64,000 nucleotides of DNA, from the NCBI RefSeq assembly GCF_000718135.1, contig NZ_JOEM01000001.1:496001-560000 (forward strand), given 5' to 3'. A program made the position numbers and the translations under genes. Within the stretch, counting starts at the first letter, position 1. Every line of letters starts with the position of its first letter. Shown here one piece after another: positions 1 to 7,872 of this stretch. This stretch comes from Streptomyces cyaneofuscatus (GTDB lineage: Bacteria; Actinomycetota; Actinomycetes; Streptomycetales; Streptomycetaceae). Below the pieces are notes generated by a model, which worked only from the letters and a program-made list of their open reading frames with translations, was not told the DNA's origin and did no database searches.

Positions 1-2
1 CG

Positions 3-440
3 GGCCTCGCCCGCCAGCCCATCGGTTACTGGAGCTGGGCCGCGCACGAGGCGACGGTGACCCACATCCGCGCGGCGCTGGCCGAACACGGGCTGACCCA
101 GCCGCCCTGGTGGGTGATCAACCAGCTCATCGGCGCGGCGGAGGACGGCCGCGACCGCGCCGAGCTGGCCGCCTTCCTCGGCGGCTACCTCGACACCGGG
201 ACGGACGGCATCGAGGCGGCCGTCGACAAGCTGCTGGACCGCGAGCTGATCACCCAGGACGACGGTGCGCGGCTGCGGCTCACCCCTGAGGGGCGGGCCC
301 TGCGCGACCGGGCGTTCACCCGGGTCGCGCGGGCCCGCGCGGAGATCCACGAGGGCATCCCCGACGAGGAGTTCGTCGCCGCGCTGAAGGTGCTCCAGCG
401 GATGATCCGGAACGTCGGGGGGAGGGCCTGGCACGAGTGA
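3..440 (+). CDS. MarR-family winged-helix regulator (5' end outside window)
   Basis: This reading frame is open from the first complete codon of the window, so the gene begins upstream and only its last 145 codons are present. The visible part reads like a MarR-type winged-helix protein. Around residues 15-45 a Q-P-I-G-Y-W-S-W segment leads into a dimerisation helix. An L-L-D-R-E-L-I turn and an R-L-R-L-T-P-E-G wing follow (roughly nt 225-295), then a long C-terminal helix. Such proteins are cytoplasmic repressors that usually respond to small phenolic ligands. The gene converges on the LysE-type exporter; no target can be named from this fragment. A GTG at 57 is in frame, but starting there would delete conserved N-terminal sequence. 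Confidence 0.8.
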   Translation, partial: GLARQPIGYWSWAAHEATVTHIRAALAEHGLTQPPWWVINQLIGAAEDGRDRAELAAFLGGYLDTGTDGIEAAVDKLLDRELITQDDGARLRLTPEGRALRDRAFTRVARARAEIHEGIPDEEFVAALKVLQRMIRNVGGRAWHE

Positions 441-466
441 GGGAGCCGGCCGAGGCCTCCGTACGC

Positions 467-1126
467 CTACACGCTGCTGAGCGAGAGCTTCGCCGCGAAC
501 CCGAGGAACAGCACGCCCGCCGCCGAGGTCGCCCCCGCCGAGAGCCGCTTGCGGCGGCGGAAGGCGGCGGCCAGGCGGGTGCCGCCGAAGATCAGCGTCG
601 AGAGGTACAGGAAGCTGGCGAGCTGGAGCAGCGTGCCCAGCAGCAGGAACGACAGGGCCGGGTAGGCGTAGCCGGGGTCGACGAACTGCACGAAGAACGA
701 GATCAGGAACAGGATCGCCTTCGGGTTGATCAGGCTGACCACCAGCGCCCGGCGGTACGGATTCTCCGCCCCGGCGGCGGGCGCCTCGGCCGTTTCCGCC
801 AGTTCGGCGGTGCGCTGGTGGCGTTCGCGCCACAGGGACACCGCCGCCCGCAGCATGCCGATCGCCAGCCAGGTCAGATAGCCGGCGCCCGCGTACTTGA
901 CGATGGCGAACAGCAGGGGCGTGGTCTGGAGGAGGGACGCGGCGCCCAGCGCGGAGAGCGTCATCAGGACGGCGTCCCCGGTCCACACTCCGGCGGCGGC
1001 TTTGTAGCCGGTGCGTACCCCGCGCCGGGCGGCGACGGAGAGTACGTACAGCGAGTTCGGGCCCGGCAGAAGAACGATCAGCAGCAGGCCCGCGAGGTAG
1101 GTCGGAAGGTCGGTGACACCCAGCAT
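467..1126 (-). CDS. LysE/RhtB-family amino-acid exporter (LeuE-like)
   Basis: A 219-residue integral membrane protein of the LysE/RhtB superfamily, which exports amino acids such as leucine or homoserine using the membrane potential. The family hallmark P-G-P-N sits at the end of the first hydrophobic segment, followed by conserved glycines in the G-V-R-T-G-Y-K and G-A-G-Y-L-T-W regions. About five to six membrane segments are visible. I chose the ATG at 1126 (M-L-G-V-T-D) because it places the P-G-P-N motif at the usual distance from the N-terminus; an ATG at 1144 adds six residues. The gene is monocistronic, converges with the MarR gene and diverges from the L,D-transpeptidase gene. The substrate cannot be told from sequence. 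Confidence 0.85.
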   Translation of the reverse strand: MLGVTDLPTYLAGLLLIVLLPGPNSLYVLSVAARRGVRTGYKAAAGVWTGDAVLMTLSALGAASLLQTTPLLFAIVKYAGAGYLTWLAIGMLRAAVSLWRERHQRTAELAETAEAPAAGAENPYRRALVVSLINPKAILFLISFFVQFVDPGYAYPALSFLLLGTLLQLASFLYLSTLIFGGTRLAAAFRRRKRLSAGATSAAGVLFLGFAAKLSLSSV

Positions 1127-1265
1127 GGACGGAGTTTCGCACATCTGTCCGCCGCCTCGTCCAGCCGTCTCGCCGTGACCTTTCGGCCGTCCTGCCGTGA
1201 CCTGAGGGCACTAGCGTCGTGTGCGGGATTCGACCATGGGGCAGGACGGGCATCCCGTCAGGGAG

Positions 1266-1294
1266 CACCGGTGAACCACCGGTGAAGCACCGGA
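1266..1294. repeat. 11-nt tandem repeat upstream of L,D-transpeptidase
   Basis: Three tandem units of CACCGGTGAAC, CACCGGTGAAG and a partial CACCGGA lie 37-65 nt before the L,D-transpeptidase start. Each full unit contains the palindrome CACCGGTG. The position would suit an operator array, but I recognise no regulator for it. Confidence 0.5.
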
Positions 1295-1330
1295 TCGATC
1301 GGACGGCGGGCCGGATACGGCCCTGGGGGG

Positions 1331-2329
1331 ATGGCGGGGATGGCGGACAGCGACGTGGGTACGGCGCGCGGCGCGTACGGGAGCGGGGGTGGCGGCCGGC
1401 GCTCCGCGCGGGCGGTCACCGTGGCCGCCGCCGGGGTGCTCGCGACGGCCACCCTGGCGGTGGGGTGCGGCCCGCAGGACCCCGGGGCGGACGCGCTGCG
1501 ACAGCCGACGGCCCGGGCGACCACCGCACCGCCCGCGCCCGCGCCCTCGCCCACCGACGACGGCAAGGGCGCGACCGGGGACGTCACCCCGCCCGCGAGC
1601 CCTTCGGTACTGCCGCCCGCGAGCCCCTCGGCACCACCCGCCGGACCGGTCACCGCACCACCGCCGACCGCCCGGCCGAGCACCGCACCACCGCCACCGC
1701 GGGTCCTCCTGCGGACCGGCTCCGAGGGGGCTCAGGTACGCGAACTCCAGGCCAGGCTGCGGCAGATCGGGCACTTCGGGCGCAACCCCACCGGCTACTA
1801 CGGCACGGTCACCGCCGAGGCCGTCCGGTCCTTCCAGGCCAAGCGGGGTACGGAGGCGACCGGCGCCACCGACGCGGTCACCTGGCGGAAGCTGCTGGCC
1901 ATGACCCGTACGCCGACGGCCGACGAGCTGGACCCGCCGACCGAGCGGCCGGTGGCCGAGCCGGACCGGCGGTGCCTGACCGGCCGGGTGCTCTGCATCA
2001 GCAAGAAGAGCCGGACCCTGGCGTGGATGATCGACGGCCGGGTCGTCTCCGCGATGGACGTGCGCTTCGGCTCGGAGTACACGCCCACCCGCGAGGGCGA
2101 GTTCCCGGTGTTCTGGAAGTCCCGGGACCATGTGTCGACGCTGTACGACACCCCGATGCCGTACGCCCTGTTCTTCAGCGGGGGCCAGGCCGTCCACTAC
2201 TCGGCCGACTTCGCGGCCAACCGCTACGGCGGCGCCTCGCACGGCTGTGTGAACGTCCGGGACAAGGCGAAGGTCGCGGCCCTGTTCGACCAGGTGAAGA
2301 ACGGCGACAAGGTCGTCATCTACTGGTGA
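1331..2329 (+). CDS. L,D-transpeptidase with peptidoglycan-binding domain (YkuD family)
   Basis: A 332-residue exported cell-wall enzyme that likely makes 3-3 peptide cross-links in peptidoglycan. It has an N-terminal hydrophobic segment at about residues 28-45 ending at Cys46. This could be a lipobox (A-V-G-C), but alanine at -3 is atypical, so lipidation is uncertain. A Pro/Ala/Ser-rich linker (about 55-122) is followed by a peptidoglycan-binding helical repeat (about 126-190, S-E-G-A-Q-V-R-E-L-Q) and a C-terminal YkuD catalytic domain. The active-site motif H304-G-C306-V-N-V-R is present, with upstream Y-T-P-T-R-E-G and H-Y-S. ATGs at 1331 and 1340 are both possible. The gene is followed by a strong hairpin and converges on the gene at 2532-3704. 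Confidence 0.9.
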   Translation: MAGMADSDVGTARGAYGSGGGGRRSARAVTVAAAGVLATATLAVGCGPQDPGADALRQPTARATTAPPAPAPSPTDDGKGATGDVTPPASPSVLPPASPSAPPAGPVTAPPPTARPSTAPPPPRVLLRTGSEGAQVRELQARLRQIGHFGRNPTGYYGTVTAEAVRSFQAKRGTEATGATDAVTWRKLLAMTRTPTADELDPPTERPVAEPDRRCLTGRVLCISKKSRTLAWMIDGRVVSAMDVRFGSEYTPTREGEFPVFWKSRDHVSTLYDTPMPYALFFSGGQAVHYSADFAANRYGGASHGCVNVRDKAKVAALFDQVKNGDKVVIYW

Positions 2330-2349
2330 GTGACCAGGCGGTGGGAGAG

Positions 2350-2388
2350 GGCGCGGGCGGGACCGGGGGAACGTGTCCCGCCCGCGCC
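2350..2388. terminator. Intrinsic terminator hairpin, bidirectional
   Basis: A perfect 14-bp inverted repeat (arms 2350-2363 and 2375-2388, 11-nt loop) lies between the converging L,D-transpeptidase and sigma-partner genes. Like most Streptomyces terminators it has no U-tract. Confidence 0.8.
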
Positions 2389-2531
2389 GATGCGCTGAGC
2401 CGAAGGTACGGGGGGAACCCCGGCTCGTCGCGCTGCCGATGACCAGTCGGCTCACTCTGTACTGCGCCCGGCGCCCGAAAAACGTCACACTTGTGGGCGG
2501 CGGACCTTCGCGCGGAGGGAAAAGGCGCAGG

Positions 2532-3704
2532 TCAGCGGGTGAGTACGGCGGCCGGGGCACTCGGAGCGGGAGTCGCCGGCCGCAACGGAACCGCGGCCTC
2601 CGCCCGTACGCCGACATCGGCCCGGCGCTCACCGTCGGCGGGCGGGGCGGGCTCGAAGGAGACGGGCGGCAGTGAGCCGCCGCCACCCGGTCCGTCGCCG
2701 TCCCCGCCACCGGAGGAGCCCCCGCCGTCGGACCCGCCGGAGCCGCCTCCGCCGAGGAGCCGGTCGCAGAAGCGCTCCAGGTTCTCCTCGCCCTTGGCCA
2801 GCTGGCTCAGATGGCGCCGGCTCCGCTCGTCGAGGGTGCCGTCGCGGAAGGCCTTGCAGGCCTTGACCGACTTCTCGTACCAGTTGCCGTCCTGGTCGCC
2901 CTGGCCGCCGGAGCCGCCGGGGCGCTCGTCGCGGCCCGCCGGGTCCTTGGAGGCGTCCTCGCGCCCGGATCCGCCGCCCGACCCTCCGGAACCGCCCGAA
3001 CCGCCCGCTCCGCCGGAACCGTCCGGTCCGCCCGGGCGGTTCCGGCCGCCCGTGGCGTCGCCGTCCGGCACGGGTGCGGTTGTGCCGGTCCCGGATCCCG
3101 TGGACTCCTCGGACGCGCCGGGCCGCCGGCTCTCGGGCGAGGAGACCGGTGCGGGGTCGTCGGGCGGGGAGGGCAGGGCCTCGGCGGAGCGGTCGTCGGC
3201 GGGCAGCCGGGACACCAGGGGTTCCGGGGTCGCCGCCGATACGGAGGAGGCGGGCGCGGGTGAGCCCTGACCGTCGAAGGGGCCCGGGAGCATCCCCGTA
3301 CCTGCGGCGACCGCCACCCCGCCGAGCGCGCAGCCCGCGAGCGAGACGGCCAGGCCGAAGCGGACCGGGCGGCTCCAGCGCGGGCGGCGCAGGGGTGCGG
3401 CGGGGGCGGCGCCGATGTGGACGGAGTGCAGCGTTCCGGGCTGCCCGGGGAGTGCGGCGCCCGCGCTCCGCCCGGCGAGCCGGTCGCCGCCGGCCCGGGT
3501 GGCCTGCCGGAACGCGGTGAGCACGGCGTCCTCGCCGGGGAGTTCACCGACCGGGGTACGGCGGACGGCGCGGGCCGCACCGAGTGCTTCGGCGAGCCGG
3601 AAGGCGTCGTCGCGGGCCTGGTCGCCGAGGGGTACGACCGGCTCGCCGCGGAGCAGTTTCTCCGCCGCGTCCTTGTCGAGCCACTCGTACTGCTCGTCGG
3701 CCAT
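2532..3704 (-). CDS. One-pass membrane protein coupled to a sigma factor; anti-sigma-like position
   Basis: A 390-residue protein of unknown family. The start ATG at 3704 shares its A with the stop codon of the upstream sigma factor (TGATG), which indicates translational coupling. The N-terminal 110 residues are charged and presumably cytoplasmic. One membrane segment is at about 114-136, followed by about 240 extracytoplasmic residues that are very rich in Gly, Ser, Pro and Asp. Embedded in these is one non-repetitive island with two cysteines (A-C-K-A-F-R and E-R-F-C-D-R). This topology and the sigma-gene partner suggest an anti-sigma or sensor role, but no ZAS zinc motif or other known anti-sigma signature is visible. 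The assignment therefore rests on context only. Confidence 0.7.
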   Translation of the reverse strand: MADEQYEWLDKDAAEKLLRGEPVVPLGDQARDDAFRLAEALGAARAVRRTPVGELPGEDAVLTAFRQATRAGGDRLAGRSAGAALPGQPGTLHSVHIGAAPAAPLRRPRWSRPVRFGLAVSLAGCALGGVAVAAGTGMLPGPFDGQGSPAPASSVSAATPEPLVSRLPADDRSAEALPSPPDDPAPVSSPESRRPGASEESTGSGTGTTAPVPDGDATGGRNRPGGPDGSGGAGGSGGSGGSGGGSGREDASKDPAGRDERPGGSGGQGDQDGNWYEKSVKACKAFRDGTLDERSRRHLSQLAKGEENLERFCDRLLGGGGSGGSDGGGSSGGGDGDGPGGGGSLPPVSFEPAPPADGERRADVGVRAEAAVPLRPATPAPSAPAAVLTR

Positions 3705-4483
3705 CACATGTCCCTCTGCGTCCACGGTCGCGAATGCGTCACACCGGGAGTGACCCCGGCCGGCGCCGCCGGACCGCCCCTACCGGGGCGCTGAGAGGGT
3801 ACGGCACCGAGCCCCGAACCGCCGCCCTGGCCCTGACCTGCGTCGCTCCCGGATCCCTGGGCCGAGGACCGGTCCGGCCCTTCGGGGCCGCCGCCGGGAG
3901 CGGGCGCACCGGCGGGGAGGGGCGCGTCCGGGTGGTCGGCACCGAGGAGTTCGGCGAGCCGCTTGAGGCCGCGGTGGGCGGCGGTCCGTACGGCGCCGGG
4001 GCGCTTGCCGAGGGTCTGGGCGGCGCTCTTCGCGTCGAGCCCGACGACCACGCGCAGCACGACGGCCTCGGCCTGGTCCTGCGGGAGCTGGGCGATGAGG
4101 GACATCGTGCGGTCGGTGTCGAGCGCCTCCATGGCGTCACCGGCCGTGTCGGACTCGGCGGGCCGGCCGGTCAGCTCGGTCTCGTCGCCGCCGATCGCGG
4201 GGCGGCGGCTGCGCATCCGCAGATGGTCGAGCGAGCGGTTACGGGCGATCCGGGCCGCCCAGCCCCGGAAGCGGTCGGCATCCCCGCTGAACCGGTCGAG
4301 GTCGCGCGCTATCTGCAGCCAGGCCTCCGACGCGACATCCTCGGCGTCCGGCTCGCCCACCAGCGTCCGTATGTAGCCCAACAGCCGTGGCTGCACAGCG
4401 CGGTACACAGCACGGAAGGCGTCCTCGTCCCCGTCCTGTGCCGCGAGCACCGCGGCGGTCAGCTCCGCGTCGTCCCCCAGCAC
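3704..4483 (-). CDS. RNA polymerase sigma factor, sigma-70/ECF type
   Basis: A 259-residue ECF-type sigma factor. Region 2 spans about residues 20-90 (R-A-V-Q-P-R-L-L-G-Y-I, then D-A-E-D-V-A-S-E-A-W and R-G-W-A-A-R-I-A-R-N). Region 4 spans about 120-180 (L-P-Q-D-Q-A-E-A-V-V-L-R and a helix-turn-helix G-L-D-A-K-S-A-A-Q-T-L). A disordered Gly/Pro/Gln-rich tail of about 75 residues follows. The frame is open far upstream, but similarity starts at the GTG at 4483 (V-L-G-D-D-A-E-L), which is why I chose it; a GAGG lies just before it. The stop overlaps the start of the membrane protein by one base, so the two are co-translated and probably functionally linked. Confidence 0.88.
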   Translation of the reverse strand: MLGDDAELTAAVLAAQDGDEDAFRAVYRAVQPRLLGYIRTLVGEPDAEDVASEAWLQIARDLDRFSGDADRFRGWAARIARNRSLDHLRMRSRRPAIGGDETELTGRPAESDTAGDAMEALDTDRTMSLIAQLPQDQAEAVVLRVVVGLDAKSAAQTLGKRPGAVRTAAHRGLKRLAELLGADHPDAPLPAGAPAPGGGPEGPDRSSAQGSGSDAGQGQGGGSGLGAVPSQRPGRGGPAAPAGVTPGVTHSRPWTQRDM

Positions 4484-4781
4484 TCCCTCAACCCGCCCCG
4501 CTGTCCTCAATCGCAGCTGGTCACCACTGCTGCGCCACTCTGCGCGACTCAGCACGCTACGTGGTCGGCAGGGGTCACGTCCATGACTTGTACAACTCGC
4601 AACAATTCGCGGCCCTCGGTGCGGTGTGACAGAAAACGCAGGCGCGGCGCTGAGATGAGTACGGGGTCGTGCTGCGACCCCGTGGAAGACGGCCGGGGCC
4701 TCTCCTGTGGGGGGTGGCGGCCCCGGTCGTCGCTCCTCCTCCGCCTGTGCTGTGACCAGGCACACCCCTGCGCGATCACTA
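4484..4781. other. Intergenic region between sigma gene and truncated MurG-like gene
   Basis: About 300 bases with no convincing gene. An AT-richer patch at 4585-4610 (TTGTACAACTCGCAACAATT) stands out from the GC-rich background and could hold the sigma-gene promoter, but I cannot assign hexamers with confidence. The missing 5' end of the MurG-like gene is not found here in any frame. Confidence 0.5.
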
Positions 4782-5768
4782 GAGGGTGTCCCCTTCACCA
4801 CCGTCGCCACGGGCAAGATCCGGCGCCACGCGAACCCGCTGAAGATGCTGTCGCCCGCCAATGTCCGGGACATGGCGCGGGTGCCGCTCGGGGTCGTCCA
4901 GGCGCGCAAGGCGGTCGCCGGCTTCCGGCCGGACGTCGTGCTCGCCACGGGCGGTTACGTCGCCGTGCCGGCCGGGCTCGCCGCCAGGATGGCCCGGGTG
5001 CCGCTCGTCCTGCACGAGCAGACCGTCCGCCTCGGCCTCGCCAACCGGAAGCTGGCCGGTTCCGCCGCGCGGATCGCCGTGTCCTCGGAGTCGACCCTGC
5101 CGCTCCTGCCGGAGAGCGTGCGGCCGGCGGCGGTGGTCACCGGCAACCCCGTACGTCCGGAGGTACTGACCGGGCACCCGGACAAGGCCGTGACGGCGCT
5201 CGGCCTCCACGCCTTCGACCGGCGCCTTCCGACGGTGTACGTCACCGGCGGGGCGCAGGGGGCGCAGCAGATCAACGACGTGGTCGGCGGCGAACTGCCG
5301 TGGCTGCTGGAGCGCGCCAACGTGGTGCACCAGTGCGGCCCGGCCCATGTCGCGGCACTGTCCGCCCGCGCCGCGGGGCTGCCCGCCGCCCTCGCCGCCC
5401 GGTACCACCTCACCCCGTTCGTCGGGCCGGAGCTGCCGGACGTGCTGGCGCTGGCCGATGTGGTGGTCTCCCGCAGCGGTGCGGGCACCCTGGCCGAGCT
5501 GACCGCCCTGGGCAAGCCCGCCGTGTTCGTCCCGCTCGCCTCGGCGGCCGGGAACGAGCAGGCGCACAACGCCCGTCACCTGGAGGAGTCCGGGGCGGCG
5601 GTCGCGCTTCTCGGGGACGTCGGCGGTGGGCGCCTGCGCGGGGCGGTCGGGCCGCTGCTCGACGATCCGGCGCGCCGGGAGGCGATGGCCGCGGCGGCCA
5701 GGGCGCACGGCCGCCCGGACGCTGCGGAGAGGCTCGTGGACGTGATCCTGTCCGCAGCCACCCGGTAG
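4782..5768 (+). pseudogene. MurG-like UDP-GlcNAc transferase lacking its N-terminal ~60 residues
   Basis: The frame encodes most of a GT28-family MurG, the enzyme that adds GlcNAc to lipid I to make lipid II. Recognisable are E-G-V-P-F-T-T-V-A-T-G-K, the L-A-T-G-G-Y-V-A-V-P-A-G loop, H-E-Q-T, V-T-G-N-P-V-R, T-G-G-A-Q-G-A-Q, and the nucleotide-binding block S-R-S-G-A-G-T-L-A-E-L with N-E-Q-A-H-N-A. Similarity begins abruptly at about 4782, at the point equivalent to residue ~60 of MurG. The N-terminal Rossmann strand and the G-G-T-x-G-H loop that binds the lipid acceptor are absent from the preceding 300 bases. The only in-frame start, GTG at 4707, adds unrelated sequence. I read it as a 5'-deleted relic of a second murG. 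A real N-truncated glycosyltransferase is less likely because half the active site would be missing. Confidence 0.75.
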
Positions 5769-5821
5769 ATCAGCAGCCGTCGGCGGCCACCGTCAGTGGT
5801 CGTCCGCCACAGCCCGGTGGC

Positions 5822-6124
5822 TCAGTGGTCGTCCCAGTGGCCGTCGTGCTGCGAGTGCCGGTGGCCGTCGTGGACGTAGTCCACGTGGTCGCCGTGCGGG
5901 ACCGCGACATGGCCGCAGTCCTGGCCGTGCTGGTGGTCGTGGCCCTCGTGCACCGCGTGCCCGGACTTCGCGCATTCGTCCACGTGGTCGCCGTGCACGC
6001 GGTGCAGGTGGTCGTCGTGGACGTAGTCGACGTGGTCCTCGTGCGGGATGGCGACATGCCCGCACCCCGGAGCGTGCCGGTGGGAGTGGTCGGAGTGGGG
6101 GCGGTGCTCCGTGGTGGTGGACAT
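5822..6124 (-). CDS. Histidine-rich metal-binding protein
   Basis: A 100-residue protein with 27 histidines and four cysteines that ends in H-W-D-D-H. It is built of two imperfect repeats: C-G-H-V-A-I-P-H-E-D-H-V-D-Y-V-H-D-D-H (residues 21-39) and C-G-H-V-A-V-P-H-G-D-H-V-D-Y-V-H-D-G-H (70-88). They are joined by a linker containing C-A-K-S-G-H. No signal peptide or membrane segment is visible, so it should be cytoplasmic. The composition argues for storage, buffering or chaperoning of Zn, Ni, Co or Cu; no enzyme motif is present. The ATG at 6124 was chosen because the repeats start soon after and an AGGAG-like site (cgaggagccg) precedes it. It converges on the MurG-like relic. The frame is open further upstream but without His-rich content. 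Confidence 0.82.
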   Translation of the reverse strand: MSTTTEHRPHSDHSHRHAPGCGHVAIPHEDHVDYVHDDHLHRVHGDHVDECAKSGHAVHEGHDHQHGQDCGHVAVPHGDHVDYVHDGHRHSQHDGHWDDH

Positions 6125-6188
6125 CTGCGCGGCTCCTCGTCGAGTGGGGCATGGGTGTGACGGCCGGAAGCCGGACACCCACACCTCG

Positions 6189-6210
6189 CGGCTTATAGCC
6201 GATTTTATCG
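6189..6210. promoter_or_regulatory. Two abutting dyads upstream of the His-rich gene
   Basis: CGGCT-TAT-AGCCG (6189-6201) and CGAT-TTT-ATCG (6200-6210) are perfect inverted repeats with 3-nt centres that share two bases. They lie 65-86 nt upstream of the start of the His-rich gene in an AT-rich patch. On the gene strand the first contains TATAAG, which could be a -10. I infer an operator for a metal-sensing repressor, but it does not match the Streptomyces Zur box I know (TGAAAATGATTTTCA). Confidence 0.5.
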
Positions 6211-6257
6211 CCGTTCGCCCGCTATTTCCGGGGGACACCTCCGCGCGAGGGCCCTGG

Positions 6258-6839
6258 TCACCCCCGGATACGGGCCCGGCGTGACATGACCGCACGCAGC
6301 ACCCGGCGCCCCTCGACGGACAGGTCCAGGGCCTTGCGCACCCCGGCCCCGCTGCCCGCCGTGCCGGCGGTCTCCGCGAGGATCTCCAGGATCCGGACCT
6401 GCCGCTCCAGCTCCCCCGCCACCAGCGGCCCCACGCCGTCCGCCTCGCCACCGCGCGCCGCCCTCAGCAGGGCGGCCGCGTCCTGCGGGGCCTCCCCGTC
6501 CGGGGCGTCGAACCGGCCGTGGATCTCCAGCGCGACCAGCGAGCAGGCGTCGGCCCACTCCCGCAGGGGTGCGGGGTCGAAGTCGGAGGGGGCGGCCCCC
6601 AGCATCGCGCGCACCCGTGCGGCCGGTCCGTCGCTGACGGCCTCGTCGTCCATCGCCGTACGGACGGCCGCGAGGCGGATGGCCCATTCCCGCCCGTCCT
6701 CACAGCTCGCCCAGAGCGGGCGCAGCGGTTCGGGCCCGTCCGGTCCCGCCAGCAGTGGCAGGCAGCGGTCCAGGCAGGCCACAGCACTGGCGGCGAGCGC
6801 TCGCTCGTCGGCGCGTTCGATCAGTTCCAGCAGACTCAT
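6258..6839 (-). CDS. Conserved hypothetical protein, unrecognised
   Basis: A 193-residue protein that I do not recognise. It starts M-S-L-L-E-L-I-E-R-A and looks entirely alpha-helical and soluble, rich in Ala, Leu, Arg and Glu, with no signal peptide, membrane segment or metal motif. The C-terminal 30 residues are basic (S-V-E-G-R-R-V-L-R-A-V-M). It is co-directional with the downstream His-rich gene and the upstream DUF4328 gene (66-nt gap) but not obviously coupled to either. Codon bias is normal for the region, so it is a genuine gene; the function is unknown. Confidence 0.65.
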   Translation of the reverse strand: MSLLELIERADERALAASAVACLDRCLPLLAGPDGPEPLRPLWASCEDGREWAIRLAAVRTAMDDEAVSDGPAARVRAMLGAAPSDFDPAPLREWADACSLVALEIHGRFDAPDGEAPQDAAALLRAARGGEADGVGPLVAGELERQVRILEILAETAGTAGSGAGVRKALDLSVEGRRVLRAVMSRRARIRG

Positions 6840-6905
6840 CGACGTCTCCCTCGGTCTACCGCGTACTGCGCCGAATGGCCGAAAAGCGTCACTTCTGAGC
6901 AGCTG

Positions 6906-7724
6906 TCAGCGGTGCGCACCCGGGACCGGCGGCGCGGGAACCAAGGGCTGCGTCGCGCGTTCCACCTGCATCCGGGTCAGGGCGCGGACGAAGAGGATGG
7001 CCAGAACCGCGGCCGCGATCTCCAGCGCGTCGGCGGCGGCCACCAGCGCGAGGGCGTGCGCCTGCTGCCCCGGCTCCATGGAGGTGTCCTGCGCGCGTGC
7101 GGTGATCTGGTCGGAGAGAAGCGTCGCGATCCACAGGGCCCACCAGAAGTTGAGCAGGGCCCGCGGGACGGCCGTCCGGCCGCCTTCCGGGCCGATCGGG
7201 GCGCTGCCCGTCCAGATCCCGTCGGCCACCCGGTAGGGGAACCAGAGGTTGGCCACGGGGACGAACCAGCCGCCCACGGCCCAGCCGGGCCCCATCTTCT
7301 GCACGCTCGGGTCGAAGACCTCGGCGTTCCGGCGGGTCCGGTGGAACCAGAGGATGAAGAGGATGCCGGTGACCAGGAAGACGGTCGACTGGACGTCCGT
7401 GAGGGTGTCGTGGAGGTGGTCGGCCGACCGGACCCGGCCGCCCTGGCCTGCCGTGAAGCCGGCGGCGAGGTCCTTCCACACGCCGCGCAGGTGGAGTCCG
7501 CTGACGATGGCGACCAGGTCGGTGGCGATGACCGTACCGAGCAGGGCGGTCACCGCCCAGGACAGGCCGACCGGTGAGCGCGGCCAGTCGCCGACGCCCC
7601 AGCCGCCGGGGCCGGTGGCCCGGGGCTTCATGTCCTCGGGCAGCGGGGGCCGGGTGCCCGAGCAGAAGGTGCAGAGGCCGTCGTCGGTGACGGCCGTTCT
7701 GATACGGCAGCGGGTGCAGAGCAT
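6906..7724 (-). CDS. DUF4328 membrane protein with N-terminal zinc ribbon
   Basis: A 272-residue membrane protein. The first 25 residues form a treble-clef-like zinc ribbon (C-T-R-C then C-T-F-C). About five hydrophobic segments follow, carrying the DUF4328 signature region: F-I-L-W-F-H-R-T-R-R-N-A-E, then G-P-G-W-A-V-G-G-W-F-V-P-V-A-N-L-W-F-P-Y and later N-F-W-W-A-L-W-I-A. Many such proteins occur in Streptomyces and none has a settled function that I know of. The zinc ribbon suggests a cytosolic protein or nucleic-acid contact. It appears monocistronic, separated from the hexosaminidase stop by 148 nt in which I see nothing specific. Confidence 0.8.
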   Translation of the reverse strand: MLCTRCRIRTAVTDDGLCTFCSGTRPPLPEDMKPRATGPGGWGVGDWPRSPVGLSWAVTALLGTVIATDLVAIVSGLHLRGVWKDLAAGFTAGQGGRVRSADHLHDTLTDVQSTVFLVTGILFILWFHRTRRNAEVFDPSVQKMGPGWAVGGWFVPVANLWFPYRVADGIWTGSAPIGPEGGRTAVPRALLNFWWALWIATLLSDQITARAQDTSMEPGQQAHALALVAAADALEIAAAVLAILFVRALTRMQVERATQPLVPAPPVPGAHR

Positions 7725-7872
7725 GCGGCGTTCCCCCCGGGGCGTGGTCGTGGTCGGTGACCTCTCACGTCCCTCCCCAGGAGCGCGCGGTCGGCGGACC
7801 GTAGCCCGTGGACGGTGCCGCTGTCCAAAGGCCGTCCAAGGCTTACGGTCCGCCGGCCGCCTCCGGACGCCG

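Noticed and set aside
437..1285. 282-residue plus-strand frame opposite the LysE-type gene
   Set aside because: Arg/Gly/Gln-rich antisense frame with no recognisable domain; the opposite strand encodes a clear P-G-P-N exporter.
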